Shown here: piece by piece, positions 1 to 9,791 of the stretch
Numbering within the stretch: position 1 is the stretch's first letter
Layout of the letters: each line of letters begins with the position of its first letter
Origin: Acestrorhynchus altus
Lineage: Eukaryota > Chordata > Actinopteri > Characiformes > Acestrorhynchidae
Assembly (NCBI GenBank): GCA_034509495.1
Contig: CM067518.1
Location: forward strand, 5,677,028 to 5,741,027
Length of the DNA: 64,000 bases
Reading direction: 5' to 3'
Program-made: the position numbers and the translations under genes
The notes under the pieces: model-generated
Told to the model about the DNA's origin: nothing
The model's database searches: none
What the model saw: the letters and a program-made list of their open reading frames with translations, nothing else

Positions 1-178
1 GGATCTGAGAAATTCTGATGGCTCACCCAAAGTTATTAACTCATAAAGGAGGATTCCAAAAGACCACCTGGAACATTTGAGAAGAAATCTATATCAATTC
101 TTTAAATCAGTGTCTAGTTTCATAATTTAAGGGCACAACAAAAAAAAATTAAGATCGACAGTTTGGTGGTAAACTCAC

Positions 179-399
179 ACATCACTCCTGGCTGTCATGG
201 GAAGCCTCATCAGTCGCTCGGGTGCCTGCCACTTCAGAGGCACTTTAGGTCCCAACTCAGCCTTTTCTACTGTCCCCGCCTGCCGTGCCTCAAAGGCCAC
301 AGCCAATCCAGACACCTTCACTGAGAGCCCTGAACCAATCAGCATACTCCGGGCTGCCACATTGCCGTGCACTAACCTGTGCTCTGACAGCAAGTAGTC
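179..399 (-). CDS. styk1: styk1 coding exon 6 (degenerate catalytic loop and activation segment)
   Basis: 221 nt; acceptor CCTGTCTCAG, donor GATGT followed by GTGAGT. It encodes DYLLSEHRLVHGNVAARSML, then VKVSGLAVAFEA, PLKWQAPERL and TARSDV. The HRD-like motif is HGN and the downstream Asn is Ser; SGL replaces DFG; APE and PLKW are kept. The last codon is split (GT plus the next exon's first base, Val), expected to continue into WSFG outside the window. Confidence 0.88.
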
Positions 400-3300
400 C
401 TGAGACAGGAATAAAGCTTTAAGCTATGAAGTCTAAACAGTACAATAGTTATAACAAGGAAACTGCATTTTGTTATGTGTCAAACCATTAAAATGACTGC
501 AATAAACCGTTCCTCTACCAAGCGATGTACACTGTTCACAACAGGCAATGGCTGCCAAGCAACATAACTTACTGTATTAATACTCACTAATGTGCACTGG
601 TTTAAAAGGCTTGCAATATCGAATCATTTTCTCATTCACTTTAAATAAATTCTTCATTAAATTAAATAAAACTCTCCTCTACATACATCTTTATTTACTG
701 CCAACATGTGGCACAGACAATTCTAACCAAATCACACTTACATTCATTACTACCCACTGCGCCGTTAACTGTGAGTAGTAATGCCTTCTCTGATCTATTT
801 CTCGTACAGACGTTACACTGTGGATTGAGGACAGATAAATACCCAAACATCTTCAGAACTTAAAGGTCCCATCCTCCTTGCAGCCCCTTGATCAATGATT
901 AATTTACATACAGCTGTCCCATAACTTTTGGCATGTCACAGTATGTACTAATATGCAGAAATCACAGACTGAAATCTTTCAAAACTGAAATTTCAAACAG
1001 AAACTGAGACATTGACCATGTTCCAGCCTTGTGGCTGGAAGGTCGCCGGTTCGAATCCCAGAGCTGACTGAAGTGCACTTGAGCAAGGGCGCCGAGGATA
1101 GGGCTCCACTCCGGGCATGTGTGCTCACTGCCCCCTGGTGTGTGAAGACACTAGTGTGTATCACTAGTGCACTACTAATGCACAACACATTGGTTTAAAA
1201 AAGTATAATTACTTACTTACTTAAGGCCTGCGCGATACCTCAAATCAGTATCATGAATAATTGGACATTTTACCTCAATGACAAATAATGAATGATTATT
1301 CCAGTGCATGGTGGACACTGCGTTTTCCTTGTAGATTCTACGTTTCACATGTTTTTGCTGACATCATTTGCAAACTAAAAAGTGAACTCAGTTGAACTCC
1401 CATTACAGACCCCATTAGGTTTGGCACAAACTGCACATGCTAATTTTTTGGCCATACAGGGACTTACCAGGCCAGATGCTACCTGCTTGGCCACTTGATA
1501 CACAGACCTCTCTGAGAAAGCCTGCTGCTGATCACAGGTCTCAGACACACCCTACACAAAGCAAATCAGTTCAGCATTTCTGTTCTTTAACAACGTGCAT
1601 TCTGTAAATGATCAACTCACTTGTCCACTGGCTGTTGTTCTCACCTCTCGAAGATTCCACAGAAAATGCAGTAGATTTCCGGGTGCGATCGCTTCAAAAA
1701 GCAGGTACATGGGAAAGCGACGAGTCTGGCAGTACAGCAGTCGTACCACATTGTCGTGTTTGCAGATGGCTGCGTGGAACAGAGCCAGTTCCACAAACAC
1801 TTTTGCCTCTTGGTCAGTCGGGTTTCCTGAAGGAGAGAGAAATGTCAGCGTGGTTAATGTTTCAGTATATTAACATAATCAAAACATTCTTAAATAAGCA
1901 GACCCCTGAGGCTGTGCATCTTTTTGTAGTCATGCCCAAATAAGGTAATCTATGCTGACATTCTTTGGGAAAAATGAACAGTGATTTGAAAATCTGATAT
2001 ATTGTGCTCTGTTTTAAATAGAAATATTCCAAAGCTGCTGTGTTTTGTGTGTATATTTTCCCTCCTGGAATGATTCTGGGAATTATGAGGACAATAAGGA
2101 GTCTATAGGCAGAAAGCAAGAGTGTCTGTTGCTCAAATGACATAGAATTCCCTATTTGGGCATGATGCTAGCTACAAAATTAAGTCACAGTCTATTGGCA
2201 AGGCATTCTTAAACTTTAAGTTTAAGTAAGCAACTACATTCACTTTGTGGACAAAAGTATTGGGACACCAGCTCATTTGCCGTTTTTGGAAATTGAAGGT
2301 ATTAAAGAGAGTTTATCCTGCTTTTGCTGGAGTCAGTGTCTCTCCTGTCCATGGAAGGCTTTCTACTAGGTTTTGGAGAACTGCTATAAGGATTTGATTG
2401 CATTCAGTGAGAAGACATCCCAAACTCAACCCAAAAATATTGGATATTGGTGCACCATCAATCCATTGAACCCAATTCCACTTCTCCATACAGGTAACTC
2501 AATGCTGGGGCCCACACCTCTCTGCTCCAGTAGAGTCCTATTCTATTGGCACTGTGGGTGCATTTACACATCTGTGTCAGCAGTGGGAGCAACGTAAAAG
2601 TTGCTGAATGCATTCATCTGAAGTAGTGTCCACAAACATTTGGACATACGGTGTACCTTTCAGAGTTTTAACCACCACAGAAGTTGCAAGCCCATCTTGT
2701 TTCAGCTGGCCCTTGCAAGTGGGTCCGTAGATTCCATTTTTCACAAACTCCACCTCCTCCAGGTTGCAGTGGGCAGGCATCTCCCACGAGCTCAGAGCCT
2801 CATGTCCAGGTGTTAGACTGTGGACAGACTGGAGGCCTAAAGGGACAATCGGGAAACAATACTCATCTAGTCTTCATCACAAGTCTCAAGCATCATGACT
2901 AACATCAGTATAAAAGTCACTATCGTGATAAACGCTGCTGTTTCCCTGATGATTTTTGACGTTTTGTCGACAGCAGTTCAATTCATTAAATTAAGTCACT
3001 GTAATTGAAGCTCATGTACGTTAGTTAGCACTGCACAGCTAAATAAGCAGCTTCTGGAATTGACCTGGATGAAAATTCACACAAAATTCAGTCTTCAAAA
3101 GCACAATTACTGCTATTCAGTGTGATTTTGTTCATTTTGTGCATAACTCTTAACCGTTTTACCAAAGCTTCAGTTACTTTTTATCTACATTAGTCTGTCG
3201 TTCACACTAATTGACCTAATCTAGAGTATAACTCCAGAAAGGGGACTGATGAACAGTTCAGCTCTATCCTGAATAACAGAACAGAAATGAAAACTGATGC

Positions 3301-3480
3301 ATTTCAGTGATCAACACCATTGCCGTGCTGCGGGGAAACCAAGGGCCTGTGAACTGGTGGCTTCCGTGTCAAGAAGCCCCATATGATGAGAGAAACGACG
3401 GTCAGTGTGCCAAAAGCCAGAAGACTGGGAATGATGATGAGAGCTATCGGACCTGAGCCTTCCTCATCTGTGCATTGAGA

Positions 3481-3540
<60 letters not shown>

Positions 3541-4447
3541 TACATATAGAGCAGAGAAGTATACTGGCGACACCAAATCACAGCCCTGTGTATACAATTA
3601 TTAATTCATGCCTACTTGTGTTGTAAATTAACATGAGCAACAACCAAATTCAGTATCCCTTTAATTTTATAGGATTATAGGATTTACACAATACAGTGTC
3701 TCATCACATTATAGTCCTGAGTTTAGATTAGACTTGCTTAACCCTTTAAACCAAAGTGTATCATATTTGACCTCAGCAACGTGCGATAATTAGCTAAAGT
3801 AACTGCTAAATAATTTCTAAAAGATAACAATGTATAATACATTAAATAATAATTCATTAAAGAAAATAAGAAACTAAAATTAGATCCATATTTTATGCTC
3901 CCTGGCAGATTATTAATGCACTGCATGCACTAGACATATATCTAAATACAACAAATATCTAAGACAACTCAAATTATGGCGTAAAACATTTTATGCCACT
4001 CAGTGAACTATAATACAAAATAAAAGTCATACTGCAGATTATTTATTTATTTATTTATTTTAATTGTTCAGAAGGTCAAATATACAGTTTATGAAAATTA
4101 CAAATTTTGTCACTTATTTGATGATTCAGGGATTAAGAGGTTAAATGTTATAAACGATATTGCCAGTAAGATAAACAATATCTTGCTATAGATATAATTA
4201 TTGATATATCTCCCATACATTACCTCTCATACCCTATCCCCCTACAATATTCTGAAAGACTCTGTTTACAACAATTAAATGACAAAAATGGTGACGGAAT
4301 TCCTCTTTAATTCACAAGACTCGCTTTTCTGATTACAATTTTCTTTTCACTCTTGGCTTAATAGTCGCTTTGATGGAGAGAAAGACACGACATTTCAATC
4401 TTACCACAGTTGAGGCTGGAGATGTTGCACGTCACCTGCACATCCAT
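179..4447 (-). CDS. styk1: STYK1-like single-pass membrane pseudokinase (5' six coding exons, C-terminus off the left edge)
   Basis: Six exons (4447-4405, 3467-3318, 2836-2657, 1826-1621, 1551-1468, 399-179) join with GT-AG borders and matching phases into 294 codons. Seen: a 15-residue N-terminus with an N-I-S sequon, a hydrophobic segment at about residues 20-46, a basic stretch (LTRK), then a kinase domain with the VAIK-type lysine in VVVK (about residue 121), HGNVAARS in the catalytic loop (about 232-239), SGL where DFG should be (251-253) and APE (280-282). Layout and local sequence match STYK1/NOK, a receptor-like kinase of about 420 residues with a short outside region and no DFG aspartate; roughly 130 residues are missing beyond the window. 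Family knowledge: STYK1 acts at membranes in growth and autophagy signalling. Odd: the catalytic Asp is Asn here and the usual Asn is Ser, so activity is unlikely. Family assignment is firm; which teleost paralogue is unknown. Confidence 0.85.
1017..1195 (+). repeat. tRNA-derived SINE, copy 1 (in styk1 intron 5)
   Basis: A Pol III B-box-like GGTTCGAATCCC follows GTGGCTGGAAGGTCGCC, then TTGAGCAAGGGC and GTGCTCACTGCCCCCTGGTG. The same modules occur in the same order at 37.6 kb. The copy is internally shortened relative to that one and is antisense to the kinase gene. Confidence 0.75.
1468..1551 (-). CDS. styk1: styk1 coding exon 5 (kinase helix E region)
   Basis: 84 nt, exactly 28 codons, phase 0 at both ends. 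Acceptor TTTGTGTAG, donor CTG followed by GTAAGT. The encoded segment ends SVYQVAKQVASGL, the helix that leads into the catalytic loop and the counterpart of the QVYHIGKQVLLAL region of STYK1. It fits between exons 4 and 6 without a frame break. Confidence 0.85.
1621..1826 (-). CDS. styk1: styk1 coding exon 4 (kinase N-lobe, hinge)
   Basis: 206 nt; acceptor CTCCTTCAG, donor CAA followed by GTGAGT. It encodes 68 full codons from NPTDQEAKVF to TTASGQ, including the KHDNVVRLL segment (typical of the strand after helix C), the hinge region FPMYLLFEAIAPGNL and the FLWNLR helix. These align position by position with the equivalent part of STYK1. The N-terminal split codon completes as Gly with exon 3. 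Confidence 0.88.
2235..2655. mobile_element. Tc1/mariner-type MITE abutting styk1 exon 3
   Basis: The left end holds TGTGGACAAAAGTATTGGGA and the right end CCACAAACATTTGGACAT followed by a terminal TA at 2654-2655. These are characteristic imperfect terminal inverted repeats of a very common teleost MITE. No transposase is present. The interior shares segments (for example CTATTGGCACTG and CACATCTGTGTCAGCA) with the copy near 60.8 kb. Its right boundary is the splice donor of styk1 exon 3. Confidence 0.75.
2657..2836 (-). CDS. styk1: styk1 coding exon 3 (juxtamembrane and kinase N-lobe with the VVVK lysine)
   Basis: 180 nt, phase 1 at both ends. The acceptor CCCTTTAG keeps the frame open back to exon 2; an alternative CAG at 2818 would break the phase. 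It encodes a linker, then an N-lobe start with a degenerate glycine loop (KNGIYGPTCKG) and VVVKTLK, whose lysine is the VAIK position. The donor reads AAAG followed by GTACACC. The T and A of this GTA are the target-site TA of a DNA element occupying the intron from 2655 downward, so the donor's positions from +4 onward are transposon sequence. Confidence 0.8.
3318..3467 (-). CDS. styk1: styk1 coding exon 2 (transmembrane exon)
   Basis: 150 nt, phase 1 at both ends. It encodes an acidic DEEGSG lead, a hydrophobic span (GPIALIIIPSLLAF through SLIIWGF) and a basic LTRKPP stop-transfer, as expected for a single-pass protein with a cytoplasmic kinase. The acceptor is TGCACAG. A (TG)27 tract lies only 14 nt upstream of the exon, where the polypyrimidine tract would normally be. 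The donor is AATG followed by GTGTTG, which is weak, but it is the only position that keeps the phase with the next exon. Skipping this exon would preserve the reading frame and remove the membrane anchor. Confidence 0.75.
3482..3536. repeat. (CA)n microsatellite next to the styk1 exon 2 acceptor
   Basis: About 27 uninterrupted CA units. In the transcript of the minus-strand gene this is a UG tract ending 14 nt before the exon 2 acceptor. Confidence 0.95.
4405..4447 (-). CDS. styk1: styk1 coding exon 1 (start codon, short extracellular N-terminus)
   Basis: Starts at ATG 4447-4445 in a CCCATGG context and encodes 14 residues beginning MDVQVTC, with two cysteines and an N-I-S glycosylation sequon. 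It ends in TGTG followed by GTAAG, and the split codon completes exactly with the next exon (G + AT gives Asp). A good acceptor (CCACAG) ends at 4480, so the exon probably runs 4479-4405 with about 32 nt of 5'UTR. That UTR holds an upstream ATG in another frame; its 11-codon ORF overlaps the main start. Exon 1 was too short to be found by ORF length; phase agreement and the family's short ectodomain support it. Confidence 0.7.
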
Positions 4448-5281
4448 GGGAGATGTGTATTAAGCATCTCTCAAAGCTGCTGTGGCGACAGATACAAGCA
4501 TGTCCTTAATACGACGGTACAGGTTAAAGCAACATTACATGAACATTGAACGTTAAAAATAACTGCCTCACTGATTGTATTAGGGAGAGCGAGGCCTCTC
4601 TATCAGTGCCACCCTGAGTCTGAACACTGATGTTGCACTACATGCAACATGCAATAAGTTAAAGTTAGAATCAAACTTTGGTGGAGCTGATCAAGATCAT
4701 TTCTTTGTATTAGATGTACATATTTTCACTGCTGTCCATCTACCAACACCAGGGACAGATCAATCAAAGATGAACTGTAAGTTAGTCTATGCCCAGCATG
4801 AAAAATAAGACAATATAACTGGCATAAACAATGCGCACTAGCTTGGTTCTTGAACACTAACTCCAAATGATTGGCTCTGAGCTACTGGTGCCATGTTGAG
4901 TTTTACTGGAACTGCTATTCATATTTCAACCGGTTACCAGTCTCCTTCTTTATGTTGGGGGGTTTCAGTCCCCCTAAAACAGGTCTAAGGAGTGTGGTCC
5001 TGTAGTAACGCTTGGTTATGCTGGTTTCCAAACTTGGTGTAGTTGCAGCAAAACCATTAAGCTCAAACAAAAACATGCCCCACTCTGGTACAAAAGATAC
5101 AAATTGGTCAACAGCTTGTCGAGCTGTTAATCATGCTGAACAGTGGATTCTCTCTCTCCTTATATATAGATTTTAAAATGCTAAACTAAATACTAACTAA
5201 ACTATTCTATAAACCACTATAACACTACAAACAGCTGGATAAACCAGCTTTCCAGCTGTTAATAATGCTATACAGGGGAAT

Positions 5282-5312
<31 letters not shown>

Positions 5313-7875
5313 AATATAAATAAATATATATATAATTTTATTTATTTTTTTTCCTCCCCCAAACCAACCCAAGTAAGACAGTAAGACACTCCTACCTTGC
5401 TCATTGGACTGGCTGTGAATGAAAACTCCGGTTCATGTGTCTTATTTCTCCTTGAGCTGAACAGGAGACAAACAAACCCAAGGTAGGTTTGAAGCTTCAT
5501 CTCCTAATCTGAGGGCTGACATTGAGAGCAGTGACCATGAGGGTGCTTGGGCAGTTTATCTTTGTTAATGATTGTCTAAAGCACACAGCATGTGGCTCTG
5601 CTGCTGCTCAGCTTTCCCTGATGTCTCCTTGGCAGCAGCATTTTGAACCTGAACTCGGTGGAAACTCAGCAGACCCAACATTTCAAGGTTAGTTCAGAGG
5701 AACTGCAGTTTCTGAACTGGTTCAGACTGCTGAAGCTGAGGCTGTATTATAGACTGATATAGACGTAGAGTGAAGTTACGAGATTACTCCAGCAGATGGC
5801 GCCATTGCACAACACGTTTGAACTGGATCTTGGGCGGGGCAAATTTCATGGCTTGAACTGCGTCTTCTATAAACTATACATCTAAACTTTTTATAAACTA
5901 TAAATGTCTGTTTATCTGGGCATCATCATACATGTCCATTCTAGAAATCGTTTAGTTTATTGTGTTTGTATTCCTGAAATTTAGCTGCATACAATTATTG
6001 AGTCCATATCATGGAAAATCCCATTCATTTCTGACATAAAACGATTAATCCCAAGGGAAAGTTATTACAGCAGGATAAAGACATGGAAATAATCTTTTTA
6101 TTTTTTTTCTATGACAAAATGTCCCCATTATTTTTTTATAAGGCAGCCAATCAGAACGGAGCTTGTTTACATATATCCTAACCACAATACGAGCCCTTTA
6201 ATGTAGAATAAAAGTAAAAGTCAATAAAAAAGTTTGTTAGACAAAAGAAAACCACTTACGGACTTTTATTTTTTTATTTACTTGGATAAATAATTATAAT
6301 AAAGTAGTTTTTCCACGAGTAAACATCAAGTTAATTTTATCCACAAATAAACTAAAAATTCATAAGCTGCTAATCATTTTCTTTCTCTGCCAAAACAGTC
6401 CACCAGTTCGACCAGTAACCGACCCGCCAGGAACCAGTTAACGCCGCTGCTTTGTTTGCGTTTGAGGAGGTTTGAGGTGTTTTTTCCACTCGTTTTCAGT
6501 AAAGCACCGCCCTCTACGCTCGGATTGGCCAGTCATTTTCCCTCTTCCACTCTGATTGGCTAGAAGAAGCAGTCGGATTCAAATAGTCCTGTGTTCTTCA
6601 CAAGTTCCCTTACATGAATGGGCTGCGTCCCAATCACATACTACACACTTACTCTAAAGGGCAGACTACAAGCTAACCTTCATAGTGGTAGGTTAGTACA
6701 CAAACCACTCAAACTAATCATAACAGACAGTTTTTATATTGACAAGAAGTGATGAAGTGTTGCTATGCCAACATACATCACTGCATGTTCTCCTGCCGTT
6801 GTTGGCTCCGCATTAAAGTGCATGCATTTTTCTATTCACTATTTCTTTCCATTTTTTTCCAGAAATGAATGTTCCTTTCTTTTTTGCATTGCATTGTGGG
6901 AGACTAGTGTTCATCACAACCACACTCAAGTCTGCATCATGAGGATTTGAGTATACTCAAATTTGACCCCGGCTACATTAAATACTACATATAATTTGGG
7001 ACATACACTTACTTATATTATCTTTGTGTATTTTCACAGTAAATGGTGGGTATTTCTGTCCATTCTCACTGGCAAGGGACCATCTGATGCATTCTTGGCT
7101 TTCAGGGCAGAGAAAGATCTCTACCTGTTCTTAGTGAAGTGTTTCTGACTATTGGAACTTGGGTATGTGAACTTAAAAGATGTCCAGCAGATGTATAAGG
7201 ATGGAAGCCAGAGGAAAGGCCTGAAATTCATTTTTATTTGTTAAATAAAAAATTACATCATATTCATAAAAAAAAAAACATCACAATGTGTAGCAATTGT
7301 AAGTGTAATAAGAGTCAACGTGTGTCTGACGTATAATTCCTCTATATTATTAATATAATGAAATAAAGTAAACATATATGATATATGAATTATAGACTAT
7401 ATATTTTTGATTCTGTATTCCTATAAAATGATTAATATTTTACTGTATGGTAATGTTGGGAGACAGGAGGATGTTAGCCAAGCTATCATGGAGTATGAGA
7501 ATGACTCCTACCCCGAGACTCTGGCAGCACTGAGCAGCTCCTTCAGCGACAGGCTGCTTCACCCTAAGCGTGTGAAGGAGCGGTTTCGCAGGTCCTTTCT
7601 TCCAGCATTGCTCTCAGTGGACCAAAGACACACACACTCTTAAAATGTGCAATAAAACAGGTAATGTGCAAATATTCTGCAATCTGTAAATCATATTTTT
7701 CAGAGGTTTTGACTCATTTATAATGTTTATAGTGTAAATATGATACTGTTTATTTAGTGTCTTGCTTTCACTTTACTGCTGTAATACTGAATCTCCCTAC
7801 AATAATACTAATATAGGATGATCTTATTATTAGTAAAGCATGATCTTATCTTAAATGAATTACATTACATTAATA

Positions 7876-7916
<41 letters not shown>

Positions 7917-8381
7917 ATTTTATTTATAAGCGCCTTTCACAACACTCATTAATGGACATACATTTTTCAGAAATATGAAAAATCTCACCGCTGTCCAATG
8001 AAAACCACGTATCTCCATTTTTGTCCAAATAATCAGAATATCATGACGAACGGACCAATAGAAAGTCTCTAAAATGACTTTAATTACTCTTATTTTACAT
8101 TCACTTCCTTTCAAAGTTGGAGATACATGCTTTTCATTTAACAATAACAATGGTTCTGTAGTTTTGTAGAATGATTATTTTACTGTATATTAATGTTGTT
8201 TATTTAAAGCAGTGTACTGCTTTAAATCCATTTTAAGTAAATCTATTTTATTCCATTTTGTTCACAATGTGTTATATAAAATAAATAAATAAACTGATAT
8301 AATATATAGATAAAAATATATTTATAAACTCAGTTTGCAAATAACAGTTATTTAATTAATTAATGTAACAACAACAACAAC

Positions 8382-8412
<31 letters not shown>

Positions 8413-8454
8413 TAATTTACTTCATTTATAACGCTTCATTTATACTTCATTTAT
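4448..8454. other. Spacer between the divergent styk1 and magi3 genes
   Basis: AT-rich, no convincing coding exon. It contains a CT tract (5286-5312), AAT tracts (about 7875-7914 and 8383-8410), a possible styk1 5'UTR donor at 5395 on the minus strand (AAG followed by GTAGG), and two inverted CCAAT boxes (GATTGGC near 6530 and 6553) that could belong to a minus-strand promoter. Those regulatory readings are weak. Confidence 0.5.
7448..7640 (+). pseudogene. Possible LINE ORF2 C-terminal remnant
   Basis: An island of balanced-composition ORF inside AT-rich DNA. The segment LLHPKRVKERFRRSFLPALL resembles the last residues of many non-LTR retrotransposon ORF2 proteins (a basic patch, then R-R-S-F-L-P). 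No reverse transcriptase motif is nearby. It could instead be a chance ORF or an isolated exon of an unknown gene. Confidence 0.35.
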
Positions 8455-8940
8455 CAGCCAATCCTGTTGCAGGGGGCGGGGCTTCATCAGAAAACGGGTG
8501 GGGAAAGAAAAACAACATCGCTCCTAAAGCCCGCCCACCGCTGCCGGCTCACATTTTCTCCCCGCTCCAGTCCTCTCTCACCATTGGTGGGTGAAGACGC
8601 CACGCCCAGTCCCCGCCCCCTGCGCTGGTAGAAGTGGAGGAGCGAGAGAAGAGAAGTTTGTCGGCTACTCTTTACTGCCGGACTGATCTGACCGCTCGCG
8701 CAGAACCGGCTCCGCCAGGCCGACGTGGGACCGGACGCAAGGGGGCGTTTCCCTGGACGAGAGGCGTGGACAGTGCCGAGGGACAGGCGGGCCGTCCAGC
8801 TGGACCGAACCCGGATCGCGTTCCCCGCTCGACCGGCATCAGGAGGAGACTGGTGTCACTGGATCCACTGGAGCACCTGCCTCGAGATCAGGTTTCCCAC
8901 TACAGACAGGGATACTGGTCCCAGTGCGAGCTGATACAGG
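8455..8940 (+). promoter_or_regulatory. magi3: magi3 promoter and 5'UTR, CpG-rich
   Basis: GC content and CpG density rise sharply against the AT-rich flank. Sp1-type GC boxes lie at about 8471-8481 (GGGGGCGGGG) and, inverted, at 8611-8620; CCAAT boxes lie at 8458 and, inverted, at 8583. No TATA box is seen, which fits a broad CpG-island promoter. Transcription probably starts around 8600-8650, giving a long 5'UTR before the ATG at 9485. Confidence 0.6.
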
Positions 8941-9082
8941 TATACTGGTCAGTTCAGCTTCTAGGTCATCATTGTCATTCAGTCAAGCTCTCAAATGACT
9001 GTTTGCTCTGCCTGTCTGTAGTTTACCCCTGTTCTACACTTAAACAGCATTCCCAGTTCAGTATTCCCTGTTTTTCCCATAG
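8940..9082 (+). other. magi3: Candidate 5'UTR intron of magi3
   Basis: CAG followed by GTATAC at 8939/8940 is a fair donor, and CCCTGTTTTTCCCATAG ending at 9082 is a strong acceptor with a pyrimidine tract. A second acceptor (TGTCTGTAG) lies near 9030. The alternative is an unspliced leader; the sequence alone does not decide. Confidence 0.35.
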
Positions 9083-9484
9083 CTTGTGGCTCTTGAGCTG
9101 AAACTCTCAGTAAGGCAGTTCCCCAGTGCTGGATGTGAGTGGAAGGGTTTGTGGAAATTGTCTTCTGATCCTGTGCTCTTCCAGCCTTTCTGAGGTGTCA
9201 CCTTGATCCAGTGGAGTGCCGCGGCACTTGTGGGACGCATCCACCTGTACCCACGCTTCCCTGTCACTTCCCTTCACCCTGTCCCCCTTGGAAGGGAGGA
9301 AGAGGCGAGGATGGTTGCAGAATTGTAAGATCTCCTCAAGAAATGGGAATCGCTGAACTACAACCTGTGCACCGAGCTTGAGCAGGGCTTGACTGTCAGC
9401 TGTGTCCCAGAGAAAAGGAGTGGCGTGCCACAGGGGGACTGTACAAGGACATCCTCAGAAGCTTGTTGGGAAGAGTGACTGGCC

Positions 9485-9791
9485 ATGTCAAAGACACTGA
9501 AGAAGAAGAAGCACTGGGCAAGCAAAGTGCAGGAGTGTGCCGTGTCCTGGGGCAACGGTGGTGAGTTCAGCTCTGTGCTGGAGATACGAGGCGGGGCAGA
9601 GCATGGGGAGTTCCCGTACCTGGGCCAGGTGCTGTCTGAGGCAGTGGTGTGTCATGTGGGCAGGATGCCCAGCTCTGGGGACGTACTCTTGGAGGTAAAT
9701 AGCACGCCAGTGAGTGGCCTCACCAACCGAGACACCCTAGCTGTGATCCGCCACTTCCGGGAGCCCATCCGGATGAAGACTGTCAAGCCAG
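9485..9791 (+). CDS. magi3: MAGI3 first coding exon (membrane-associated guanylate kinase, N-terminal PDZ domain)
   Basis: Encodes 102 codons plus one base, starting MSKTLKKKKHW and ending IRMKTVKPG, then a GTTAGT donor at 9792. The start is secure: a TGA lies three codons upstream in frame, with a G at -3. The protein has the MAGI signature RGGAEHGEFPYLG (a carboxylate-binding loop variant), then GDVLLEVN and PVSGLTNRDTLAVIRHFREP, i.e. the first PDZ (PDZ0). The TLKKKKHW start and NRDTLAVIRHFREP favour MAGI3 over MAGI1 and MAGI2. Family knowledge: MAGI3 is a scaffold at tight junctions and synapses with PDZ0, a guanylate kinase-like domain, two WW and five more PDZ domains, binding PTEN and receptors. 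Only PDZ0 is in this window. The segment before GDVLLEVN is shorter than in mammals. Paralogue a or b is not resolved. Confidence 0.93.

Noticed and set aside
1030..1060. tRNA gene suggested by a GGTTCGAATCCC B box
   Set aside because: No cloverleaf can be drawn, and the downstream body matches the SINE at 37.6 kb.
2811..2819. Alternative exon 3 acceptor (CCACAG at about 2818-2820)
   Set aside because: It would start the exon in a phase that does not fit exon 2; the acceptor ending at 2837 keeps both the phase and an open frame.
8634..9101. 155-codon plus-strand ORF in the GC-rich region
   Set aside because: It overlaps the magi3 promoter and leader, is Arg/Pro/Gly-rich as expected of GC-rich non-coding DNA, and has no recognisable domain.
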